Shown: piece after piece, positions 28,536 through 46,115 of the stretch
Position numbering within the stretch: position 1 is the stretch's first letter
How the letters are laid out: each line of letters opens with the position of its first letter
NCBI GenBank assembly: GCA_024362935.1
Contig: JANCRA010000025.1
Location: 13,728,936-13,792,935, forward strand
Length of the DNA: 64,000 nt
Source: Setophaga petechia
Lineage: Eukaryota > Chordata > Aves > Passeriformes > Parulidae
Direction of reading: 5' to 3'
The notes under the pieces: generated by a model
Database searches by the model: none
What the model was told of the DNA's origin: nothing
Seen by the model: only the letters and a program-made list of their open reading frames with translations
Program-made: the position numbers and the translations under genes

Positions 28536-31500
28536 GTAAGTGATGCTTAAAGAGCTTGGGTGTGTCTGTGTTCTACTGCTAGAGCATGGGAAGAGGATTA
28601 GAGGGTAACTAGATCATTGTGTGGTTGTGGGGATTTACAGCAATGTTTTCACCCAGTGAGGTGAGATGGAAGCTAACCTTGGCTGAAGAACATTGTCTGA
28701 CTGGGTACTTGCAATGTGGTCCAGAAAAAAAAAGCAAGAGAATAAAAAAATTGACCCATTTAAGGGCAGAACACAATATGCAAACAGTAAAAGGACCATG
28801 CCTGCCCTCCACATTCTCAAAGGAATATCCACAAAGATTTACTGTCTTGCCTGTTGGTCCAAAACAGTTTTTTAAGTGGGCTTATGGCCATGTTGCACTG
28901 AGCAATCCGAAATGTTCCCTCGCATCTCTTTCACACTGGCACAACTTCCACTGAGTTGTAAAGAGCAGCTTTTGATCTACACCCATGAAGGTAAATATGG
29001 GATCAGACCCAATGTACCAATGCTCACATCAACACAACATCTTACTCAGTTTGCAAAATGTGCTTGGAATCATCCTGAGCATTCACCTGTGCAAGGAACT
29101 GATGTTGCACAGACACCATTGAGGACAGCACGGGATACAGGCACAGCCTGTGACAGTCCCAGCCTCATTTGCTGTGCTGCTTTTCAAGCTGAGCTTCGCC
29201 TTCCACTTCCATGTTAATCAAAGTTCTCAGACAAGTCAGCCATCTGGGATCAGAGGCCACAGTTTGGAAAGGCATAGCATAATTGCTTCCAGAGGTCTTC
29301 AAACATGACAGGCTTCTTGGTTTCACAATGGCAACAGAATTTGTAATTAAATTCATCTGACCTCTGTGACCTTGTTTTAATTTGTTTCCTGTTATTATAA
29401 TCACATGTTTTCACAAACTCCATCTACCTTACCCCAAAGATAAAATTAATGCTTTCTTGAATTATCACAGGTTATCTCAATAGCCCCAGTAATCACAGCT
29501 GTCATTTACTCCGCTAAGCTCATTCTGTAAACTTGCCAGTTTTGCCTTTAATACCTAAGATGGCCAAGATCTTACAGAATTACCTGTGCTATACAGAAAA
29601 TCACTTCAGAGTATTAAGCTGGTATTACATCACTGTACAAAGCATTATAAGTGACTTCCAAGCACCCACACAGATGAGGTCTACAATGCTCAGGGCACTG
29701 CCAAGGCCAGATGCTTTATTCTGTAATTCTACTCCTTTTTCTTTCAGCTAGTTCTAAGTTACCTCTTTAACCCTTGGCTTACATTCAAGCCTCTGTTTAA
29801 ATCATCTCAGCCTGAAGATCACACATTTGTCTTTCACATTGATCTAGATTACTAGGTCATGTGCCCTCATGTCTTCCAATAAGAAAACCAACTTTTTTAA
29901 TTCTTCCTGTTTGCCCAGAGCCCACAGACCTGTGATTATCACTTTTGGTCCAAATGGTATCTCAGACATTTTGTGTGCATCTCTCTTGAACGTGCTGACA
30001 CACAGAGTTCCCTCACACACAGGGGCAATAGGAAGGAAAATCATCCCTCACTCCATTAAGCAGCTACCATGAAAGACTGAATGTCCCAGAACTGATAAAA
30101 ATATCAGAATTTCCCATATAAAGGAGACCTACTACTTTATGTCAGCTACTGCCACAACCTGGAGCGTAACAACATTCAAGCCTCACTACCTAATGTGCTC
30201 GAGTGGAAAACATCCAGGTTGATACTGATGGATGGAGCTGCTCTAGGATGGCCCAGGAGGAACAGATTGGAGAGGCTGTGAGGGAGGAACCCCCACTTGC
30301 AGCTCCTCCCAGGTGATAATGCAAAACACCCACAGCAGCTGCTGCCTCCTGTGTGAGGGAAGCTGTAGGGTGGATCATGGGGAGCTCCCTTATCTGCATT
30401 TGCCTGAAATGATAAATATGGGCTGTCTCAGCTCAAGCAGAGTGCAGTGAGGCAGTCAGAGCTGCCTGTGGCATGGGGCTGGCCAGGCAGGAGAAGTTCC
30501 CCTGCATCCATGAGGAACCCCTGAGGAAATCTGCCATGTGCTGACCCTCCCTCCCGTCTGGCAAAGCCATCCCACCATTGTCCCTGCGCTCCTCTCCGTG
30601 TCACTGTTTCTCTGGGGGTGCTAATTATCAGTGACATTTCCTTGAAAAGAAGCTGGGTGTTCTCTCAGAGCTGCTCTGTTCCTGCTGCTTGTTTTGGCTA
30701 CAGAGATTACAGCTCTCAGCCCCTGAGATCTCTGCCACGTTGTTATCAATGGGGAATAAATAGTCCTGCCTGTGCTGTGTAGAGACCTTTCTGCCACACA
30801 AGGTTTGTTTAAGCTCTCAGTACCACTGCCTGAAAGTACCACAGCTACCCAAGATTTTTTAAAGAAGCCTGAAACTCTGACTTCAGAGCTAAAGACAGGC
30901 CCCTAGAAAGGTTTGATGATGGTTGCAGGCTTGGTTGGTGTGGCATGGGAGAAAGCTCTAGGGCATCCTTGTCTGGGCAGATCTGGTCATTATATTCATG
31001 CTGCTGCAATCTGGGAGGACCCCTGAAACACCTGCTGGAGACAAGCATGACTACAGAAGGGCAGGCATTTGGACAATTGCAGATCCAAGGCAATGAATTT
31101 ACATGGTTTTGTGAAGATCCAAGGCCCCCCATGGAGATGGAAGCCCAAGGCTTTGCAGCTGTTGGTCTTTTGCTATCATTTCATCCTGACAAAGATAGAT
31201 AAGCAGTGAAAGAAGGAGCCTTTTCTTCTCTGTTACTGATTTCTTTCAGCTGGGCTCCCTCTCCAATTGAGTGCCTGTTTAAACAAGGCCCCACATCATG
31301 CATTCAGTGTCTGAATAAGGAAGGACACCTTGTTTTGACACAAGATGCTTCTTATTGCAAAATTAGTGCTTTTGTGGTTGTAAAGCAGAAGCCAGGGAAG
31401 CAACAACAAATACGAAAGATACAGAAAAATTTCTTTTAATAGAAGAGCAGATTCCATTAAATATCAGAGTCAGGGTGAGGCCAAGAGCTACAGGTGACAA

Positions 31501-31553
31501 GAGGTTTGGGGATTATGCAGGGCTAATCTGAAAAGATCTCTGCTTTCTGCCAG
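28536..31553 (+). other. CACNA1C: CACNA1C intron 35
   Basis: This 3-kb intron has mixed composition. I recognise no repeats, genes or regulatory motifs beyond the splice signals. Confidence 0.75.
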
Positions 31554-31645
31554 GTGTTTGGTAAAATTGCGCTGAACGACACCACAGAAATCAACCGCAA
31601 CAATAACTTCCAGACCTTCCCCCAGGCAGTGCTGCTGCTTTTCAG
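31554..31645 (+). CDS. CACNA1C: CACNA1C exon 36 (repeat IV S5-P loop)
   Basis: This 92-nt exon enters in phase 0 and leaves after two bases of an arginine codon. It encodes [20 protein letters not shown] and [11 protein letters not shown], the extracellular S5-P loop and the start of the pore helix of repeat IV. The acceptor is TGCCAG and the donor GTGGGT at 31646. [12 protein letters not shown] is the Cav1.2 version; I recall MFGKVAMRDNNQ in Cav1.3. Confidence 0.98.
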
Positions 31646-32835
31646 GTGGGTACACGACAGCTCTGCATTGTGTCAGCCTGGGAGCACCATTCCTCTGCTC
31701 TCGGGCACAGATTATCTCCTCCTACCGTGTCATGCTCCCGAGGTGAGTAGTAACATGTTGTCCTTCAGCGGGGGAGCCTGGAATTATGTCAGATGGAAGG
31801 AGCAGTGCATTAAGCCTCTTGTAGCCCAGTAGCTCACCCTGGTTATGCTCAGTGCTGGGGAGGGACATGAGTCTTCCTGCACAGAAGGAAAGTAGCCAGT
31901 TTTCAGTGCTTTCAAAAGTGGATATGCATCAAAACCTTCTTTGGTTCAAATCTGGCCAGTGTGACTTCCAGCAGGGAAAGGGGCGCAATGAACTCGTGCT
32001 TAGGCATGGCCATGGCCAGCTCAGCTTAGCACATCATCCCACTCCAGCTGGGGCCAGGGAGGGGTGCTGAAGGGGTGGGAAGTTGGCACAAATTCAACAC
32101 TGTCATAATTTTGAGGGACTTCTCTAGATGCAATCCACAGCCATGTAACACATATCTCCACGATTCTGCTTGGAATGTGAGAGCCCCACAGCAGCCTAAG
32201 CCAGTCAGAAATTATGTGCTGACGATGGCAACAAAACCAAACAGAGGAGCAGTGTGGCATTTTCAGGGTCCCCCATGGCAGAAAGGAAATGATGAATCTG
32301 ATTCTATGTTCTTAGAAGGCTAATTTATTATTATATTATATTATATTATATTATATTATATTATATTATTATGTTAAAGAATGGTCTACTAAAACTATAC
32401 TAAAGAATAGAGAAAAGATACAGACAGAAGGTTACCAAGAATGATCATGAAAACTCATGACTGACTCCTTAGAGTGTGATACAGCCTGACTCTGATTGGT
32501 CATTAAGTACAAACAATTCACATGTTGGATAAACCATCTCCAACAACATTCCAAAGCAGCCAAACACAAGAGAAGCAATCAGATTATTACTGTTTTCATT
32601 TTTTTCTGAGGTTTCTCAGCTTCTCAGGAGAAGAAAGGATTTTTCCAGAAAATATGACAGTGACAGAGCAGGATATGCCAGGGGATGTCAAAGCCATCAG
32701 CCTAGCTTGGCCTTCATTAACCTCAGTGGCAAAACTCTCATTAATGTTCACGGGCTCAGGAACAGGTTGCTAATGTGGCAGTCCCTGTCACATCCAAGGT
32801 CACTGCTGTCTCCCCCTGCCCTCTGCCTTGCCCAG
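31646..32835 (+). other. CACNA1C: CACNA1C intron 36
   Basis: This 1.2-kb intron is about one third occupied by a minus-strand solo LTR (about 32276-32665), which includes a TATTA microsatellite. The remainder shows nothing recognisable. Confidence 0.75.
32276..32665 (-). mobile_element. Solo LTR of a songbird endogenous retrovirus
   Basis: This roughly 390-bp block matches the block at 35269-35659 along its whole length. Shared segments include GATGAATCTGA, ACTATACTAAAGAATA, GATACAGACAGAAGG, AAACAATTCACATG and TTTTTCCAGAAAATA. Read on the minus strand it begins TGTCA and contains a CCAAT-type GGTTT region, as expected for an LTR of the TguLTR5 type I know from passerines. A TATTA-type microsatellite fills 32328-32372. 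No internal retroviral region is present. Target-site duplications could not be fixed. Confidence 0.75.
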
Positions 32836-33001
32836 GTGTGCCACAGGTGAGGCCTGGCAGGAAATCATGCTGGCATGTCTCCCTGACAAGAAGTGCGACC
32901 CGGAGTCGGAGCCGGCCAACTCCACGGAGGCCGATCACTCGTGCGGCAGCAGCTTCGCCGTCTTCTACTTCATCAGCTTCTACATGCTCTGTGCCTTCCT
33001 G
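32836..33001 (+). CDS. CACNA1C: CACNA1C exon 37 (repeat IV selectivity filter and S6 start)
   Basis: This 166-nt exon begins with one base completing the arginine of exon 36 and ends in phase 0. It encodes [15 protein letters not shown], holding the TGEAW signature whose glutamate lines the calcium selectivity filter. An extracellular turret with an N-S-T glycosylation sequon follows, then [16 protein letters not shown], the first part of IVS6. The IVS6 tyrosine and methionine contribute to dihydropyridine binding. The turret ([20 protein letters not shown]) differs from mammals at several positions, as expected for an exposed loop. The donor is GTGAGT at 33002. Confidence 0.98.
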
Positions 33002-33990
<989 letters not shown>

Positions 33991-35268
33991 TAAGTAACCC
34001 AGCCTGGATATCAGAGCTCCTCGGGAGAACAGACCCATTATTTTCTGTTCTCTAGACTCAGTGCAGTAAGTGCCATGTTCCTCCTGCAGGAACACTTTTT
34101 TTTTTCCTTTTTTTTTTTTTGACAAAACTCCTAAAATAGATATCACCACCAGGTACTGGTGGTGAATCCCTAAGCCCAAAGTGCAAAGATACTCGCAGAA
34201 ATCTCAGCATTTAGGCTGCACTGTTCCCTGTCAGGCCATTGCTTTACTTTCTGTCAGGGAGATATAGACTTAGGGGAGCAGGAGACTGAGAGAAAGAGAT
34301 TAGGGGGTTGGATTATTGTGGTATTTGTGATATTGAGCTCTCACTCTTCTGCTTGACTTTGTACTCACAGCAGAGCTGCTCTGCTCAAATCTCTGGTTTT
34401 TTCCTATGTCATATATGCCCACCACAACCTGTACATTCACATGGCTGCATTACATTGTCTGCAGGGTTGTTCACAAGAGCAGACTTGCAGGGATATAAAG
34501 TTACACTACAACTCACATGAGGGCTTAACTGGCATTCAGTATTATATGCTCTGTTTGACACACGCTTAGGCTTAAAGTGCATTTTGATCCCTGTGGCATT
34601 ACTGTACAGTTGACAATTGTAATTGCAAAGCCCCCTTCATAATGCAAAAGCCATGGAGAGAGATTTGGGTGTAAACTAAAGGCAGATCTCTTTAGGAGAC
34701 AAAGTGTTGAGATTAGTTTGGGCTTAGGCTCTGCCATACATGAGGGTGTGTCACATTATGAGAGTGACACATGAATTTAAACACTTCTTCACCTTCATGG
34801 TGACTTCCTGGGCTGGGGACTTTTAATATGGATGGGGAATAAGCACAGACTTGTAACAATACACCATTTGTTAACAAAACAGATGCTACTATGTGTGCTT
34901 CCTTGAAGGCCAGACTGCAGGGGCTGAAGCCATATGATAGATAGCCACTCACTTCAGATGGCACCCTGCTCCTCCCTGTTTAGAAATGGGAATCTCTTTT
35001 ATTCCTCTTCCCCATCCATGTCCTATGCCCCTCCTCTGGCTCTGCTAACTTTCCTTCCTCCCTGACAGAATTCTTCTTTTGAGATGCCATTTACCAAACT
35101 TAAGAGAAACCCAACTGCTGCTGTGAAGGAAGTTCAGTGCTTTGTTTTGTGCTCACAAAACAGCCCAAAGCATAAAGTATTAAAAGGCAGTGGCTTGGGG
35201 CTATTTATGTGGGAGGTAAACCACAAGGAAATAGACCCTTTACACCTCTCTGCCTGCTATAAGCCCCA

Positions 35269-35659
35269 TGGCAGGAAGGAATGATGAATCTGACTCCATG
35301 TTCTTGAAGGCTAATTTATTATTTTAAGATACTATATTATATTAAAGAATACTAAACTAAACTATACTAAAGAATACAGAAAGGATACAGACAGAAGGCT
35401 AAAAAGATAATAATGAAAAACTCGTGACTCCTTCTAGAGTCCTGACACAACTTGGCCCTGATTGGCCAATGAGTCAAAAACAATTCACATGAAACCAATG
35501 AAACAATCACCTGTTGGTAAACAATCTCCACATTCCAAAGGAACAAAACACAGGAGAAGCGAATCAGATAATTATTGTTTTCCTTTTTCTCTGAGGCTTC
35601 TCAGTTCCCAGAAGAAAATCCTGGGCTAGGAGATTTTTCCAGAAAATACAACGGTGACA
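35269..35659 (-). mobile_element. Solo LTR, second copy of the family at 32276
   Basis: About 390 bp are homologous to 32276-32665 in the same orientation, with moderate divergence and small indels. Landmarks are GATGAATCTGACTCCATG, AAACTATACTAAAGAATACA, CTGATTGGCCAATGAGTC and TTTTTCCAGAAAATACAACG. On the minus strand it begins TGTCACCGTTG. It carries inverted CCAAT motifs consistent with an LTR promoter. Coding exons lie between the two copies, so they are separate insertions rather than the two LTRs of one provirus. Confidence 0.8.
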
Positions 35660-35829
35660 TATGAGTGCCAGGCAAATCCTACAGATGCAAGAGGCCTGAA
35701 ATAATACTTTAAGCTATGCCTGGTCTACAGGGAGCGGCAGCATGAGGAGGGAGAGGCCTTAGTGACACTTTTAGCTGTAGCTGCACTCTGCAGGAGGGCC
35801 AGTAGGTCAGCCATGGTCAGGATGCAGCC

Positions 35830-39154
<3,325 letters not shown>

Positions 39155-39945
39155 TAACATGAATATGCTGTTCTTACTGCTGAGAAATCAGGGGAAAAAA
39201 AAGTGCATAAAAAGGAGTTGGTGCCTAGGCATTCAGTGTGGCATTCACTGACTTTCTAGGTGGCCCCATGGGCACTAAACAGCCTGTGGCAGTCAGCCAA
39301 CAGCAGCAGCCAGGTCCTGAGCCTTGCTCAGCCTGCTCTGAACTCAGTGGACCATGTCTTCTAAAATTTCCAGTGGGTCTGCAGAAAGGAGGAGAGCTAC
39401 CTGGAGAGAAACACAGTGCACATTTTGGCTGGCTGACAGTTTTTATTGTGTGGGAACACAGCTGTGACTGCATTTCAGGGGAGAGGTGATCTCCTCTGTT
39501 CGCTCATCCCATGTTAGGCACAAAGGGACAGATTTCCAGTGCAGTGAAGGGTCAGGGCAGGCCTGACAGATGATCAGTCAGAGGCTGTGAATAAGTCTTA
39601 CCCCAGGCTGTCACAAGACAGCAGCATGTGTTGACCCAGACTGGGAGGCTGCTGCTATAACGAGATCCTTTGTGGTTAACCAACACCAGAGACTGCACAG
39701 GTTAGATGTGCTCCTGCTGCAGGGCCTCTGTGCCAGCAGAGCCAGTCTGCCCCAATGCCACCTGCACCTCTGCTCCTGACTGCTCACAGCAAGCTCTGGC
39801 TGCAGAGCAACCCCTTCCTTCAGCCCTGCATCCTGACGCCATAAAAAGCAGAGGTGAACTGCAGCGCCCAGTGTTTCTGCAATATATGAGCAAATACACC
39901 AATAAATCAGCTGCTTATTTTATTTTTTCATCCTCCCCTTTGCAG

Positions 39946-42901
<2,956 letters not shown>

Positions 42902-43254
42902 AGAGCTGGAGGCTTATTTGGAAACCATGTGAGCTACTACCAAAGTGATGGCAGGAGTGGGTTCCCCCAGACATTCACCACCCAGAGACCTTTGCACATC
43001 AACAAGTCTGGCAACAACCACGGCGACACCGAGTCTCCATCTCATGAGAAGCTGGTGGACTCCACCTTCACTCCCAGCAGCTACTCATCTTCAGGCTCCA
43101 ATGCCAACATCAACAACGCCAACAACACTGCCCTGTGTCGCTTCCCCAGCCCACCCAGCTACCCCAGCACTGTCAGCACGGTGGAAGGCCACGGGACACC
43201 CCTGTCACCCACCATATGCGTGCAGGAGGCTCCCTGGAAGCTCCCCTCCAAAAG
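42902..43254 (+). CDS. CACNA1C: CACNA1C exon 44 (C-terminal cleavage region)
   Basis: This 353-nt exon (phase 0 in, two bases out) encodes 117 residues beginning [20 protein letters not shown]. It includes [34 protein letters not shown] and [12 protein letters not shown], and ends PWKLPSK. In mammals the channel is cleaved proteolytically just after NNTAL, releasing the autoinhibitory distal C-terminus. Here the residues that follow are [20 protein letters not shown], whereas I recall [20 protein letters not shown]. The donor is GTGAGT at 43255. Confidence 0.97.
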
Positions 43255-45435
43255 GTGAGTGTCCCAGCAGAGAGGGAGCCAAGGGAGCAGGTGTTGGAAG
43301 GTGCATGCAAACACCAGAGCACTGCTGCTGAGCCAAAGTCACTCCCAGACATTGCCCAGCCTGCAGCCTGGATTGAGCCCTCTGGTTCTCCACTTGTGCC
43401 AAAGCCCACAGATATGCACCAGTTGGCCACTGCAAAGCACCAGCACTCTTACTGACCAACACACGTGATTGCTTTGGGATTTATCAGGAAGAAACCTTTC
43501 TAAAATCCAAAGGGAACCTTGTTTATCCCTCCTTCACCACAGGGAGGTGTTTTATCAACTGGTAACTGAAGGAGACTGCTCTTCATGTCCTAATAGCCCA
43601 ACAGAGAGCTTTGTTGAAGTCAGTGGGTTTTCATTTAGCAGGTCACATCCTTACAGAGGTCACCAAAGGCATTCTGGCAGGAGGGAGGCAAGGTTTTCAG
43701 AAAAAAAAGTGAAGAAAATCCCCTTCTCTGGAGAGTTTTCAGGCTCTCTACACACAGATGACTAACACAAAAGGAATATAATTTTTCTCAGTGGGGGATT
43801 TCTTTTAATACTTTCAGAAACAGCAGGAAAGAGATGGATTTTTTTTTCAGTGCAGAGAGTGAACAGTGTGAAAAGGTGGCCAAATGCTGCCCCCAGAAAG
43901 GACAGAATAGGACAATGAGGCAGAGGAGCTTCAGTGGGTGCAGAATTGCCCAAGTGAAGAATCCTGTGGTTTTTCTATTTCATGCCTTCCTGAGGGAGGC
44001 CATGGGGAGTTGCACAAGATGTGTTCCCTCTGCCCTCCTCCCTGCTGAACTCGTGCTGTGTGACACTGCTAACAGGGTGTTCTTTTCTCTCCTTGCTCCC
44101 CTGGGCACGTTCCTTGCTTTAGGACACATTACTACGAGACACTGGCACGGTACGTGTTCTTCATCCCCCCCTCGTCCTGCCTGGCTGTGAGACCCCCTGT
44201 CTTCATCCAAACTCCAAATTCCCATTAACGCTGAATATGACCTCTCCTTTTTGGTGTCAGTAGGGCTGGAATAGAGATACTGAGCACTATGACAGCTCCA
44301 GAAAATACTCCCCACTCGGGACAAGTCAATGTTCTGGCTATTTTCTAGATTTGGGGGTTTTAGAGATTCTAGCTGGGCTCACACATCTACACATCCTCTG
44401 ATCACAACACAGTGAAGTGTACCCTGGCATGTTCATGCAAAAATTCTATATGGTTTTGGCTAAACAGAGACAGTAGAACAGGAGGAGAGGCCAGGTACTG
44501 ATTTTGTTCCCCTCTGCACCTGAGCAGTTTTACTTGCCTCCCATTTCAGAGGAGGGTCCCTGCAGCACTGTCCTACAGGCTCTTTTACACAGTGCATACC
44601 CACATTTCTCCCAATGGTTTTTGCTTTAACCACATGACAAGATAATGTCAACCTAAAAGATGAAAAAAAAAAAAAAGCCACCCTGCTCTCTTCTGCAAAT
44701 GCTAGTAGGAAACTGAAATAATTTCCACTCCCTCCATGTCCATACCTCAAGGATTCAAACTACCTCCAGATTTTAGTTCACTCCTCAGAAAAAGCAAAGT
44801 CCAAATTAAGTGAAATATGAGTGCTGAAATGTGAAACAGGGGGACAGAGAGGAGGCAAGCAGGGAATTAAGGGCTGGCACACCTCAGGCTTTGAACAGAT
44901 CCTGCTGAATTCAGTAGAGGCATTGCAGTTAAAGGGACACAAGGTGGAAAAGCCAGCAAGGATGAGAACATGACCAGGAGGCAGAGGGCAGAGCTGGTGC
45001 AGACTGAGGGATGTGGGAAGCAAAGGCCACACATGACAGAGATGAGAAGGATACTGTGAGAGTCCAGGAGGCTTCTCTGAAATCCATAACCAAGGCTTTT
45101 CCAACAAGGGAAAAAGCTGATTCCTGAGAGCCCATCCCAGATTTTACTGTGAGTTCAGTGAGGTGTATCACTGGAAAGGATCAGTGTGATGTGCACATTC
45201 ACAGAGCACAGGTAGTCACAAAAGACAAAATACATTTACAGTTTAAGAAAGAGGACACAGACAAAGGTTGTTGCCTTGTATTTGTGAACTCTGCAGCTCT
45301 GTTCAGTCACTGATTTTCCCATGAAGGCTCTTCAGCATTGTAATAAACTGGGACAGATGGAGCCTGTCATTCTTATCTTTGTAACAGGTTGTCTTTACCA
45401 TCTCCATATCTTGACTTGTCTTTTTTGCTCATTAG
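43255..45435 (+). other. CACNA1C: CACNA1C intron between exons 44 and 46
   Basis: This 2.2-kb interval contains a UGCAUG at 43302-43307, 47 nt after exon 44, and a candidate 27-nt microexon at 44123-44149. In human this interval holds the alternative exon 45, which I do not find in recognisable form. The remainder is unremarkable. Confidence 0.65.
44123..44149 (+). CDS. CACNA1C: Candidate CACNA1C cassette microexon (27 nt)
   Basis: A 27-nt segment lies between TTCCTTGCTTTAG (AG at 44121-44122) and the strong donor GTACGT (44150). Exon 44 leaves two bases (AG), so this segment completes an arginine and reads THYYETLA, then leaves CG, which the first base of exon 46 (C) completes to arginine. 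The resulting RTHYYETLAR resembles RTRYYETYIRSDSG at the corresponding place in the Cav1.3 C-terminus. It is phase-neutral and can be included or skipped. UGC just upstream of the acceptor is a feature of neuronal SRRM4-dependent microexons. Expression is untested. Confidence 0.6.
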
Positions 45436-45564
45436 CTCCAGTTCCAGAGACAGCCAGCTGGCAATTGTTTGCCAAGAGGAAGTGTCTCAGGATGAGACTT
45501 ATGATGAAAATTTGAATGAAGACATTGAGTACTGTAGTGAACCAAGTCTGCTCTCTACCGAAAT
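45436..45564 (+). CDS. CACNA1C: CACNA1C exon 46 (distal C-terminus)
   Basis: This 129-nt exon begins with one base completing a codon from exon 44. It encodes [40 protein letters not shown] and E, and leaves two bases (AT) of a methionine codon. [10 protein letters not shown] is highly conserved in Cav1.2, while the front half is variable. The acceptor ATTAG at 45435 was chosen because it preserves the residue count of rat Cav1.2 as I recall it. In-frame AGs at 45441, 45447 and 45453 are alternatives. The donor is GTGAGC at 45565. Confidence 0.93.
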
Positions 45565-46005
45565 GTGAGCTTTGCAGCTTTAGTCAAGGTGTTTGGGTGG
45601 TTCTTTAATTAAGGGGGAGAGGTGGGAAGAGGTGACATTTTTCTACAAAAATTTCAATTTATGGGAGAAGGTCAGAAAATTTTAGACAACTCAAATATGA
45701 GAAAATAATTCCAGTTCAGCCCTTGAAGTAACATTGAAATGTTATTTTTCACCTAGATTTTCCTTCTCTGAATGAGATATCTTCAGGGCTGCCCCCCACA
45801 TTCACTTCTACCTCCTGATGTTCCCAGAGCTGGTTTTTAGAGTTCTCTGTCTCATGGTCTCTTGTTCCTGCTTCTGGACCAATAATAGTTTGAAGCTAGC
45901 TTGCTCTTGCATCCCTTTGCAAGCATGACCTCCCTGGCTGGAAGAGGGGCTTTTTCTGCCCAATATCAGCATTCCTTTCCTAAATCCCTCTGCTCTCCTC
46001 CCCAG
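45565..46005 (+). other. CACNA1C: CACNA1C intron 46
   Basis: This 441-nt intron has no recognisable elements. Confidence 0.75.
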
Positions 46006-46115
46006 GCTTGCATACCAAGATGATGAAAACAGACAACTCACTCCACCAGAGCACAGCAAAGGAGAGGACACCCGGCACTCTCCCAAGAAGGGGTTCCTGT
46101 GCTCCTCAGCTCTAG
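46006..46115 (+). CDS. CACNA1C: CACNA1C exon 47 (distal C-terminus)
   Basis: This 110-nt exon completes the methionine of STEM and encodes [36 protein letters not shown] and the first base of glycine. It matches the mammalian [11 protein letters not shown] and SPKKGFLRSASLG block, with serine to alanine after L. The acceptor is TCCCCAG and the donor GTAAGC at 46116. Confidence 0.97.
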
